From: Paramoeba atlantica
Lineage: Eukaryota > Discosea
NCBI GenBank assembly: GCA_977017575.1
Contig: CDRNVI010000158.1
Location: forward strand, 62,001 to 126,000
Length of the DNA: 64,000 nucleotides
Reading direction: 5' to 3'
A model generated the notes under the pieces. That model was not told the DNA's origin. It saw nothing but the letters and a program-made list of their open reading frames with translations, and made no database searches. The translations under genes were made by a program, and so were the position numbers. Shown in pieces: positions 22,276-32,086 of this stretch. Position 1 is the first letter of the stretch, and each line of letters opens with the position of its first letter.

Positions 22276-24940
22276 TTTGTTTTGGCGATGAGAGTGCTCG
22301 TATTCTTTCTTTTGTTGTCTCTGATTCAGCGACGGCACTGTTCTCTTCGCTCCTTTTTTTTTTTGAAATTTATTCCCTTGCCAAGGGTTCAGAAAGAGGA
22401 GGTTCAGAGAGTTATACTGCAGTCAGGAATATCCTGGGGCCCCTTCAGGAAGAAGGAACTGTAGGGTGAGAAGAAAAAGGAGGAATTACTTCTGGGAAAG
22501 AAGAGGGAGGGGTTGAAATGTCGTTGGGATCAATGCAAGAAGTGAAAGAGAAAGAGTAATGTCGCAAACTCGAATCTGCTGGGGTTAATGCCTCTCGCAC
22601 CTTGGACATGTAGACGGCCATTGCCTTCATCAAAGCAGCTGATATTTTCCTCTTTGCTCTTCAAGAAAAGCTGCAATGGATTACTGTCCAAGACCTTTCC
22701 GTTCCGTAGAGCGATTGAAGCAAGTGATTTGAGAAGGGAGGAGATATCAGGGGAGACACCACCACCAGAAGGAGAGGCTGCTGGGAGAAAGACAACATCC
22801 CCTTGTATGTCGGACAAGATAATCTGCTTCAGGGTCCGCTGCTCCTCACATGAGTGTGATTGTTTTTTGGAGAATAGTCAACTTGGAACCCCACCCTGTC
22901 ACAACTTGTATTAATGCAACGGACTATCCTGTTGAATGTTGTCCTAATCCTTTTGCAGTTGGTGAAGATTCTGGAGAATGTGTTGTCAGGTTCCACCTTT
23001 CTTTCCCAATTTTTCCATTTTTATTTTTTTCGTTCTTTTCTTTCTTGATTCTCTTTTTTAGTTTGCCCTCAATTTTTTTTTCACAAAATTGAAAAAAATT
23101 GAAATCAAAATCTGAACCAAAAAATAGGTGGCCCAAAGAAACAACAAAGAGAGATTGAATAAGAATTTTTGGCAAAAAAAAAAAAAAAAAGGGGAGAAGG
23201 TCCTACCGAGGATCGAACTCGGGGCACGGGAATCAAAACCCCGTATGTTACCACTACACCATAGAACCATTTGTTATGTTTGTGCCAAAAAATTATGACA
23301 GTCTTGTTTGTTGTTTTGGCTCAATTTGGTTTGGATGAAGAGTGCTCGTTGTTGTCTCTGTCGACAGCACAGTTGCCACAAATCCAACATGCCATCAACA
23401 AAAATTTTGCTGGTTGTTTTTCTTGCCGCTCGCCTTTCTGCCTGTGGTGTGCGATTCAGCGACGGCACTTTTATCTAAGATCATTGGAGCATTCTCTGGA
23501 AAAAATGCGCCAATGACCTTTGGGTGAAGGTAAACTTTTTCCTTTGTGATAGTTGGTGGGTTGCTCAAGCACACAATTTTTTCACGACCTTTCTTCCAAA
23601 ACTCAACTCAAACAACTTCTTCATCGACCAACCTTCTATCAAATTCCTCTCCATTCTCAAGATGATCTTCTTCTCTCTTGAACCTTGTTTCACACCCAAA
23701 TGGGATCTCGCTCTGTATTAGTATCGAGTATTATTCCCTGAGGAAGAGTTTTTTATTCGGAGAAACTGTTCCAGACTGATTGATTTTCATCATTTCTTGT
23801 ATGAAAAAAAGGCAAGTGGGCAAAATTCAGTTGTGATCCATTTGAGTGTTGGGGAGGTATTTTGTTTCACCTTATTTAAAAAACCATTAAAAAACAAACA
23901 CCAACATTCTTTTTTTTTCACAGATCACAATTAAAATTGCGCGAACCTTGTGTGTGTTCATAAATCCTGTCTTCTTGGGTCAGTCGATGCTGAAACCAAA
24001 AAGGAAGGGTGTTTTGAATGCAGTGTGAAAGAGTATTTCACGTTTTTTCATATTTTGTCGGTGTGACAGAACCGCAAAGAGGAGATCTCTGAACAAAATC
24101 TCCTTTTCTTCATTTTTGAGCAGTTTATCAAAAATGCATCAACCTTACCAGGTCTATCTCTTTTTTTATTTCTAATTTTTTCTTTTTTTTGATTTTTCGA
24201 AAATGGTCTCTCTTTTACACATGAGAAAAAGACATTTCCATCTCCAATAACACATACATTTTTGGACCAAAAATGGATGTGTTATTGGGGCACTATCTGA
24301 CTTCTATCCAACGAGAGAGAAAGTTAACTCTTTCAATCCGGATTTGGTAGAATTGATTCACTTACCTCTTTTTTTTTGATATTTTTGGATCCTCTTTTTC
24401 GATTTTTACAGTGTTGTGTAGAATTCAATGCCACTCCCAAACTCTTAGGTCTCCAAGGTTTACCACATTTCCGTATTTTTTTTTCGAATTTTTGATTTTT
24501 TTTTTTGTCAGTGTGAAAAGCAAGAAACAGCAACCATGGTGGGGGCTCTCTAAAGAGCAGGGCGAAAAAGAAAAGAATGCCAATCACCTCTTAGCGATCC
24601 TCCAACTCTGAAAATCGTGAAGAAAATTGTTGTGAAAATGTTTATGGGGAGAGAACAAAATCTTTTGTACCTTCTGTAAGATTGGTGTTGCTTTTGCTTT
24701 GTTCCTTGTTGTGCATGAATCCAATGCTCAATCCATTTGGACAAAGATGAAAGGAATTCAATTTTCGGGTCTCCAATCTTTTCAAGACGGAGGAGCATCT
24801 GTGCAATTCCGGAACCTCCACCAGTTGGTTCAGATCCTGAAGAACAGATTTATCAGCGAGAGTTTTCTTCAAATGACAAAACTGCTTATGCTTGTGATGT
24901 GGTCTTGATGAAAGAACAGTTGGGGAAATGTAAATGAATA
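22276..24940. other. unassigned region with exon-like fragments
   Basis: No complete gene is recognised. Exon-like + strand pieces with plausible splice signals include a Cys-rich one at about 22880-22990 (TTCINATDYPVECCPNPF, then GEDSGECVV), one at about 24070-24152 and a possible last piece ending TGA near 24938 (PEPPPVGSDPEEQIYQREF). A minus-strand frame at 22530-22817 (DISSLLKSLASIALRNGKVL) and a + frame at 23524-23721 also stay open. The segment 22440-22900 has higher G+C than its surroundings. A short shared sequence (GATTCAGCGACGGCACT) occurs at about 22322 and 23454. These could be one multi-exon secreted protein gene or remains of several insertions. Confidence 0.35.
23199..23268 (-). 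tRNA. tRNA-Gln (TTG)
   Basis: Minus-strand cloverleaf: acceptor GGTTCTA/TAGGACC, D arm with TGTAGTGGTAACA, anticodon stem CGGGG/TCCCG with loop TTTTGAT (anticodon TTG), and T arm CCGAG-TTCGATC-CTCGG. A long A-tract at 23173-23190 on the + strand supplies the pol III T-run terminator. No intron. Confidence 0.93.
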
Positions 24941-25152
24941 ACAGTTTTTGATGAATTATTTATTTGAAGATTTTTGTGGTTTGATGGTTTTTATTTTTAT
25001 TTTAATATTATTTTCTCAGAAGAAGGGGGAGTGCGAGCAAACACAGCAACACACACAGTGCCCATTCTTCCTTATTTTGAGTTGTGGAAATTATCCAAAC
25101 AGTTTAATTATGGAAAAAATTCCACAACTCAATTTAAATAAGGGTGGTAAGT
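24941..25152. other. AT-rich spacer with inverted repeat
   Basis: Spacer 3' of the CRT-like gene. It holds a 13-bp perfect inverted repeat (TTGAGTTGTGGAA at 25077-25089 and its complement at 25120-25132, loop 30 nt), with partly matching flanks CTTATT / AATAAG. No gene seen. Confidence 0.5.
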
Positions 25153-26370
25153 TCATTGAAGTAACTTGCAGTTTTCGTCATTGATCAAAGTGTCAACAAA
25201 GAGTGGCATGCTCTTTTCTTCGTCATCATCGGGGTGGTCATCACCATCAAGGTTAGGAACAGTTTTGAAGTTTTCATATAAGACATTTCCAGCAAAGATA
25301 AAGATAAAGGAAACCAAAATCCACCATTCAAAGACGCTATGGCCTTGCCCAGACACAAAGGGGATCCAAAAGTACATGGACACAAGAGGAGAGGTGATTG
25401 CGTTTCCATTCGCAATGTGAATCGAACCGTTCTTCTCGCTGGATTGCAGAATATACGCACCAATGGAAAATGAACCAAAGTAGAACAGAACAAAGATAGT
25501 GACCCAGAATGTCCCGCCCCATTCACAACAGACAACATCATAGTCACCAAAATAACATTTGAATGCGTCCCACTGATTTCCCATAACTTCAGATCCCTTG
25601 CAAGCACGAGTTGTAAGGGCACAAACATCAAGATCAGGATCTCCATCCACACAAGTTCCGAAAGGTCCAATCATTGTGGTTGGAGTCCAAAGCATATACG
25701 CAATAAGCGATAACAAATTATAATAGGTCAACACAACAAACTTTGGCATCTTCTTCACATCAAAGGCGATCTCTTGAAAAATAATTTCAAATGAAGTTGG
25801 GAGGGCACTGAAGAGAGTCATCAGCAACCAAATCACGCCGTCATTGTATTGATTGGTGCTTCCACTCCCATGGAACAGGGAGTAGCTACTTCCAAAGAGA
25901 AGTCCTGCCATAATCACCACGAAAGCCAAAACTTGATACTTCGAGACTGCTTGGCGGTAAACGTTTGTTTTGCGAGCCCAATCAAGAACGAAAGGATGAC
26001 AAATCCAGGTCATTGGTGCGGAGATCTGGGTGATCAGAGCAGTAATCTCAGGATCAACAAAAGGGATCGATACTTGGGCAAAGATCCCATTTGCTGAAGT
26101 GAAAAATCCAAGCGCCAGAACCACCCACCACAAGTCCCTCGAGATCCTCCAATCTTCTTGACGAACCAAAGCAGCGATCGCAAACATTAAGGTGTACATC
26201 AGAGTTGTTCCATAGAGAAGCCATGTCGAATAAATGGGCATATAATATCCCATATTTTGAACACCTACATTGGCGAACACGTTGCAGAACACATACAAGG
26301 GTAACAAATACGAAGTCTCAAAACTCTGTATCCAGTCGGCAAATCCGGAAAAAGGTGACATCTTGCTCAT
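25153..26370 (-). CDS. CRT-like (chloroquine-resistance-transporter family) carrier
   Basis: Single-exon gene, 405 residues from ATG 26370 (MSKMSPFSGF); the longer open frame upstream is low-complexity and probably leader. About ten hydrophobic helices run from residue 20 to 365, with the drug/metabolite-transporter fold's internal repeat. The region with VSIPFVDPEITALITQISAP and PMTWICHPFVLDWARKTNVY resembles PfCRT and the Dictyostelium CRT-like proteins. A Cys-rich loop (CVDGDPDLDVCALTTRACKG ... CYFGDYDVVCCEWG) sits where CRT proteins have a disulphide-bonded lumenal loop. The C-terminus is acidic (DGDDHPDDDEEKSMPLF). The family moves peptides, amino acids or related cations out of acidic digestive vacuoles, so a lysosomal or vacuolar membrane location is likely by homology. 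Confidence 0.85.
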   Translation of the reverse strand: MSKMSPFSGFADWIQSFETSYLLPLYVFCNVFANVGVQNMGYYMPIYSTWLLYGTTLMYTLMFAIAALVRQEDWRISRDLWWVVLALGFFTSANGIFAQVSIPFVDPEITALITQISAPMTWICHPFVLDWARKTNVYRQAVSKYQVLAFVVIMAGLLFGSSYSLFHGSGSTNQYNDGVIWLLMTLFSALPTSFEIIFQEIAFDVKKMPKFVVLTYYNLLSLIAYMLWTPTTMIGPFGTCVDGDPDLDVCALTTRACKGSEVMGNQWDAFKCYFGDYDVVCCEWGGTFWVTIFVLFYFGSFSIGAYILQSSEKNGSIHIANGNAITSPLVSMYFWIPFVSGQGHSVFEWWILVSFIFIFAGNVLYENFKTVPNLDGDDHPDDDEEKSMPLFVDTLINDENCKLLQ

Positions 26371-26930
26371 CGAACGACTTGAAAAAAGCGCAAAAGAAAA
26401 AAAGAATTTGAAAACAACAAAGAACCACCAAGCCCAACGCTTCGAGAATAAGACCGGAAAAGAGGGGACATTCTGGACTTTTTCCTCCGGACGAACGGAA
26501 AAACTTTTCGTTTCGTTTTCGAAAGTTATCGGAAGAATCGACTTGGGATTTTCGCATGAAAAAAAAGCGAAAAAAAAATTATTTTCTGTCCGAAAAAAAA
26601 ACGCGTTGGGGTGGGACGACGAATCCGCGCAGGAAGCAAAGTTTTTTCTTTTTTTGTTTGTGTGGCGTTCGCCTCTGTCTGTGTTCTCTTCGTACTTTTG
26701 TTTGTTTATTTTGGGAGGTGGTGTGGTGAAAAACAATCTTGAATTGGGGGGCTGTATTTAAATATAAATTCATTCACTTTTTATTTTTTTTTTTTTTTTT
26801 TTTTTGAAAATCTATTTATTTTGACTCATCATGTTCCTCTTTTTTCGAAACCAAGAGTAGGAGAGTAGGAGAGAAAAAGGCGCCGTCAGTCCAATGCCAT
26901 TCACGGACCATTCACTCATCCAGAAGCAAC
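26371..26930. other. upstream region of the CRT-like gene
   Basis: Leader and promoter of the minus-strand transporter, with GAAAAA/TTTTTC-rich DNA near 26560-26660, then a poly-T tract near 26786-26805. No independent gene seen. Confidence 0.3.
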
Positions 26931-27061
26931 TCATGGAGTGAAATTTCCATTTTTCTTTTCCTCCCCAATCACAACTAAAGATTCGCCACAATGAGGACAA
27001 TATTTCCAATCATCTCCGATTCGTTTGGCACCACACTCTGAGCATGAATTTTTTTTTTTTG
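26931..27061 (-). other. orphan zinc-ribbon coding fragment
   Basis: A minus-strand frame encodes CSECGAKRIGDDWKYCPHCG, a tidy zinc ribbon with two Cys-x2-Cys pairs 13 residues apart, followed by ESLVVIGEEKKNGN and a stop at 26931. No ATG lies in frame upstream before a stop. It may be the last exon of an unseen short gene, or a fragment. Confidence 0.35.
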
Positions 27062-27111
27062 TGAGGTTATGAAAAGTTACTGGAACCCAAAAATTTTGTC
27101 AAAAAAAAAAA

Positions 27112-27292
27112 ATCACGAAAAAGAAATCTAAATTTAGCATGAAAAAATAGATCCTTAATTTTAGCGAGTAAATCAAATTATTCTCTTTTTGATAAAAAAA
27201 TACTTGTATTTCCCCCAATTTGATTTTTCTTTATTTTAGCGCCTTTTTTCTTTTCTCTTTCTTTTTCTTTTTTTTCGTTTCGTTTTGTTTGG
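27112..27292 (+). promoter_or_regulatory. HEATR3 promoter region
   Basis: Upstream region of HEATR3 preserved also in the duplicate 5.1 kb to the left. Shared elements include TCTAAATTTAGC, a second TTTAGCG about 30 bp on, TACTTGTATTTCCCCCAATTTG and TTTAGCGCC about 55 bp before the ATG, then a pyrimidine tract. The conserved blocks suggest functional sites, but both copies are also simply young. Confidence 0.5.
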
Positions 27293-28786
27293 ATGGCGAT
27301 GGCAAACCGAAAGAGAAGAAAGGAAAAGGCTTTTGACCCAATCGGTTCTTCTTTGGTTCCGAAGGTTTTCTTTTTCTTTTTCTTATTGAATTCGTAGTCT
27401 TTGAAGAAAAAAATGAGTTGGGGCTTCTGAAAAAAGAATGTCAAGAAAATAGAACGAAAGAAAAAGAAAGAAAAGAAAGAGAAATCTCGAAAGAATAGTA
27501 TTTAAAAACAAAAGAAGAAAGAGAATTATTCGAGGGGTCACCTGAAATTTTCCAACATCGATTACAAAAGAAAAGAAAAGAAAGAAAAGAATAAAAAGAA
27601 AGAAAGAAAGAAAGAAAAGAAAGAAAAGAATAGAAAAAAAAATTTAAAAAATTGAAGAAATAATAGTGGGGACCTGAAATTTTTCAACGAAAAGAAAAAA
27701 GAAGAAAGAAAAGAAAGAAAGAAAAGAAAGGAAAGAAAAGAAAGAAAATAAACTCAAAAAAATAGGAAGAAATAATAGTGGGGGGACCTGAAATTTTGCA
27801 ATTGATTTCGAGTTCTGAATCTTCTCAAAGAGAATATGGTTGTAATACTATTGCTCAGTGTGCTGATACTCCTGGTTTCTCTTTTCTTTTCTTTTGTTTT
27901 GTTTTATTTATTTATTATTTATTTTATTTTATTTTATTTTATTTTTATTTATTTTATTATTTTATTATTTTATTTATTTCATGTTGTAATACTATTGCTC
28001 AGTGTGCTGGTACTCCTAGTTTCTCTTTTGTTTTGTTTTGTTTTATTTTATTTTATTTTATTTTTATTTTATTTTATTTATTTTTTTTATTTATTTATTT
28101 CATGTTGTAATACTATTGCTCAGTGTGTTGATACTCCTGGTTTCTCTTTTCTTTTGTTTTGTTTTATTTATTATTTATTCTTTATTTTATTTTATTTTAT
28201 TTATTTATTCATGTTGGAATACTATCGCTCAATGTATTTTTATTTTCAGAGATTCGAGATTATTTGTTAAAAAATGGAGCTCTGAAAGCTGTTGTTGGTA
28301 AACTAGCTGATCCAGAACCACATGTACCTATTTTCTTTCTTTTAAAAACAAAGAAAATTAAAAAGAAAAATTCAGAAAAATAAAAAGAAACAAAATAGAA
28401 ATTAAGAACAAAAAATAAAAATAAATAAATAATAAATAATAAATAAATAATAAATAAATAAATAAATAAATAAATAAACAGGTTCGAATCGCCGCTCTGG
28501 GAGCACTTCGGAATCTGTGTATTACAATTGGAGAAGAAAGACATTTTTTAGAACAATTGCTTCTTCTTCAACCAATCCCTCTTCTTTCGAAAATTGCTTT
28601 TGATTCTCTTTCTTCTTCTTCTTCTCTTCCTTCTTCTTCTTCTTCTTCTTCTCTCTCTCAAAGTCAGATGAATCAATTGATGATTGAGAGTTCTTTTTTT
28701 ATTTTGTTGTATCTTTCTGAGCAGAAAGAAGAGGCCACTGTCTCTATTGCTGATCCACAAAGAGGTTTATTATTTATTTATTGAAT

Positions 28787-28833
<47 letters not shown>

Positions 28834-31800
28834 TTTTATTTATTTATATTATTTCTTATCATTCTGAGATTATTATTGTGGAAGGGAAAGAAAAAGAGAC
28901 TAAATTTAAAAAAATATCATTAATTTTAATCATTAATATCACAAAGATTAAATTTTTAAGTTCCTCAAAAAAAATAAAAAAAAAATAAAAATAAATTTTA
29001 AAAAAAATATAAAAATAAAAAAATAAATAAATAATAAATTTAAATAATAAATATATTATTAAAGGTCTAATAATTGGGTTGGTTGAATGTTTGGGGAGTG
29101 ATCATTTCTCTCTTTCTGTTCGTGTTGCTGCTGCAAAGCTTCTCCAAACTCTTTCAGGTTTTTTTTTTGTTTCTTTTTTTTATTTTTATTTTTATTTTTA
29201 TTGTCATTTTTGGTTTTGTATTTTTTGGTTTTGTGTTTTGTTTTTCTTTCTTTTGTCATTTTTTGGAAATTTTCTTTTTGCATATTTTAAAATAGGATAC
29301 AATTAACATTTTAATTTTTCAGATGCAAACGAGTTAGTAATTTCCCAAATCCAAAACCAACAAACAATTGAAAGAATCCAATCAATTGCAAATCACCCAA
29401 TTCCAAATACAATCTTTTCATTTGACGCCCCTCTTTCTTCTGGGGAGAGTGGAGTTGGGAAATTGTATCTTTTGAAGGCTCTTTGTTCTGGTTTTTTTTG
29501 TTTCTTTTCTATTTTTTTTTTCTTTTTTAGTTTTTTTTAGTTTGTTTTTTTGTTTTTTGTTTGTTGGTTTTTTCAAAAAATAAAAACATTTATTTACATT
29601 TCTCACCAAAAAAAAAAAAAAGAAAACATTCAAACCCATTCCAATCAACCAGAACCTAACCCCCACAAAAACAACAGGAATCCTGCTCAACATCCTCCCA
29701 GAAAACACAACATCCGAAACAACAACCCAAACAATTCTCCCAAACTTGTTCAACATTTTAGCAAAACATTCTGGGTCATATTTCGAACAAATTGGACCGA
29801 TTTTGCAACACTTAAATCGTCTGAAAGATGAGAATTCGGGGGTTGAAAAAAAAATGGAGGATGTTGGAGGGGGGGAAGAGAGAGGAGAGAGAGAGGGGGG
29901 AGAGAGAGAAGAGAGAGAGGGGGGAGAGAGAGAGGAGAGAGAGGGGGGAGAGAGAGAGGAGAGAGAGGGGGGAGAGATGGTGGAAGGGGAGGAGGGGGAG
30001 AGAGGAGGGGGGGGGAGTGAGTTGGAAAGAATTGAGGAGGTTTTTGAAGAGAGGAAGGGGGAATGGGAATCGATTTGCCAAGCACAAGAAATCTCTCTTG
30101 AAATATTGACCAATCTTTTTTCTATGGAAGAGAGAGAAGAAGAAGAAGAAGAAGATTTGGAGATGGCGAAGGAGAGAATGAGATCTTTTCCGTTTGTTGG
30201 GGAGATACAGAAAGTTGTTTGTGGTTTGATGGATTATTTGAAACCTCATTTGGAGTTTGTTTCTCCTCATTTTGCTCCTCATGTTCAGTGGGCTTTTCCT
30301 TTGCTTTCTCAGCTTCATTTGAAGTAATTCTTTTTTCTTTTTTCTTTTTTCTTTTTTTACTTTATTTTTTGATATTTTATCTGATTTCATTTATATATTC
30401 AAAAAATTTTCAGTCTTTTATTCCAAGTTTTGATTTTTAAATTTACTTTTAAAATTTAAAATTCTTTCTCTTCTTTTGATTGAAAAAAAAACTCAAAAAC
30501 AGAACTCTAAATTGCCTCTCAAATGTCTTTGAAGTGATTCGAATCCCCGAACTCGTCAATTTCTCCTCTTCAGACATTTGGAAAGTGGTTCATAGGATTT
30601 TAAATGATGCTGGTTTGCTCTCTCTTCCTTTCTCTTCCTCCTTTCTTCTCTCCCTTCTCTCTTCTTTTTTACCTAAAAATATAAAATAATTCCAACACCC
30701 AAAAATACAAATCAAAAATAAAATCAAATTTTTCTTTCCACTCCAATTTTTTATTCAAATATTAACAAATTTTATTCTAAATTATAGTACTTGCAAATGA
30801 CATCGCACGAGTTGGAGGAGCATGTAGTTGTGAGTGGTCTCTTTTGAGAATGTGTGTTCGGTTTTTTTCTGTCCATGGAGTTGGAGAAGGTTGGTTTATT
30901 ATTATTATTATTATTATTTATTATTATTGGGGGTGAGAAGAAAGAAAGAGAGAGGAGGGAGTGTGAAAGGAGAAGAAGGGATTTTGAGAATAAAAAAGAA
31001 AGAGAAGAGAAGACGGAAAGAAAAAGGGAAATTGTTCTCATTTTTCTTTCTCTTTTTTGAAGCAAATGTGCATCGAATTGTCCCGCCAGGAGATGTAAAA
31101 CAATTAATGGAATTTGTCAAACAATTTATTGAAGAAGAAGAAATTGTTGTTTCGATTCTTGGGATTTTTGGGTGTGTTTGTAAATTTGATTGTCGAACTT
31201 TCAGGTATTCCATTTTTCATTTCTTTTTTGTTTGTATTTTCTTCTTTGTGCTGAAAAATGAAAGATTTGATTTGAATTATTCTTTTTTCAATTCTCTTGA
31301 AATCCATTTTTTAAAAAACAACAACTAAAATTATTCTCTTTTCATCCACTTTTTTTCTTCTTTACCCCTCTCTTCTCTTCTCTTCTCTTCTCTTCTCTTC
31401 AATTCTCTCCTCAGCCAAACATACAGCCACACACACCAAATCCCAATCCACGAAAATGAAGGAATAGAAGCATTGAGTGGAGTGAGTAATGTTGTATTTG
31501 GTGTATTGATGTCAGATCGTCCAAATGTTGTTGTTGAGGTTGATGTTTTTTTGATTTATTTTTTTTCATTTTTTTTTTGATTTTTTTTTCATTTTTTTTT
31601 TCTTTTTGTTTTATTCATTCGCATAATCAATTTTTCAAAAACTCAATTTCAAATTCTTTTTTCAATAAACACTTTTTCATTCTAATTTTAAAAAAAATAA
31701 TTTCTTCTTTAAAAAAGGGTCTCAACTCTCTCTTTGAAATCTATGGAGAAGATTACCATGATGAATTGTTCAAATCCACCAACGCAACAAAGAAACTCTC

Positions 31801-31918
31801 TCTTCTTTTGGATCGATTGAGGCACATGACAACAGGAATGGCAATGGATCCTGAAACAAATGAACGAGTTCAAGGAGCTCTCTCAAATTTGGAGGCTTTT
31901 CTCAGTTATAAAGCTTAA
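27293..31918 (+). CDS. HEATR3: HEATR3/SYO1-like ARM/HEAT-repeat nuclear import adaptor
   Basis: Exons: 27293-27364, about 27814-27899, 28250-28323, 28482-28764, 29065-29157, 29323-29490, 29678-30323, 30503-30612, 30788-30889, 31063-31204, 31415-31538 and 31718-31918. The basic start MAMANRKRRKEKAFDP is followed by armadillo/HEAT helices (YGCNTIAQCADTP, VRIAALGALRNLC, LSVRVAAAKLLQTLS). The typical end reads SLFEIYGEDYHDELFK ... MDPETNERVQGALSNLEAFL. In yeast and mammals this family carries the 5S RNP ribosomal proteins uL18 and uL5 into the nucleus. An acidic loop in exon 7 contains a run of GGERE-type repeats, and Ser-rich sequence fills the loop in exon 4; both sit where the family has variable linkers. 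The promoter and exon 1 are duplicated at 22012, and exon 2 is tandemly copied in its intron. Confidence 0.88.
27560..27775. repeat. (GAAA/AAAGAAA)n purine tracts in HEATR3 intron 1
   Basis: Degenerate GAAA-type simple sequence. It includes two or three copies of a longer unit with GAAGAAATAATAGTGGGGACCTGAA (abbreviated here to its core TAATAGTGG) at about 27661 and 27774, so local duplication has also acted in this intron. Confidence 0.7.
27839..28240 (+). repeat. four tandem copies of a HEATR3 exon-2/intron segment
   Basis: The sequence GTTGTAATACTATTGCTCAG, with its following splice donor and T-rich tract, begins at 27839, 27983, 28104 and (diverged) 28213, giving spacings of 144, 121 and 109 bp. 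The first copy is the real exon; the others lie in the intron. The TTTTA-rich spacers vary in length. Confidence 0.92.
28786..28846 (+). repeat. (ATTT)n microsatellite
   Basis: About 60 bp of perfect ATTT units in intron 4 of HEATR3. Confidence 0.95.
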
Positions 31919-32086
31919 AGTTTTTGCTCTTTTGAATAATTTTGATTTTTGATGTTTTGTTTTTTTCTTTTTTCATTCATTTTGATGATTCGTTTTTTGT
32001 TTGTTTTGTTTTGTTTTGGTTTGTTTTGTGAACCATCGTTTGTTTTTGATATATGACAAATGATTTCTGATCTTTGGAGAGGGAAT

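Noticed and set aside
26371-26736. N-terminal extension of the CRT-like protein to 527 residues
   Set aside because: The extra 122 residues are low-complexity Phe/Lys/Ser sequence without family similarity; the ATG at 26370 gives the expected size.
27900-28240. Phe/Ile/Tyr-rich membrane protein
   Set aside because: The frames run through TTTTA repeats of the HEATR3 intron; they are a by-product of the tandem exon copies.
29750-30390. Long Pro/Leu/Ser frames opposite HEATR3 exon 7
   Set aside because: Antisense of the GAGAGAG-rich acidic loop; the + strand is the conserved gene.
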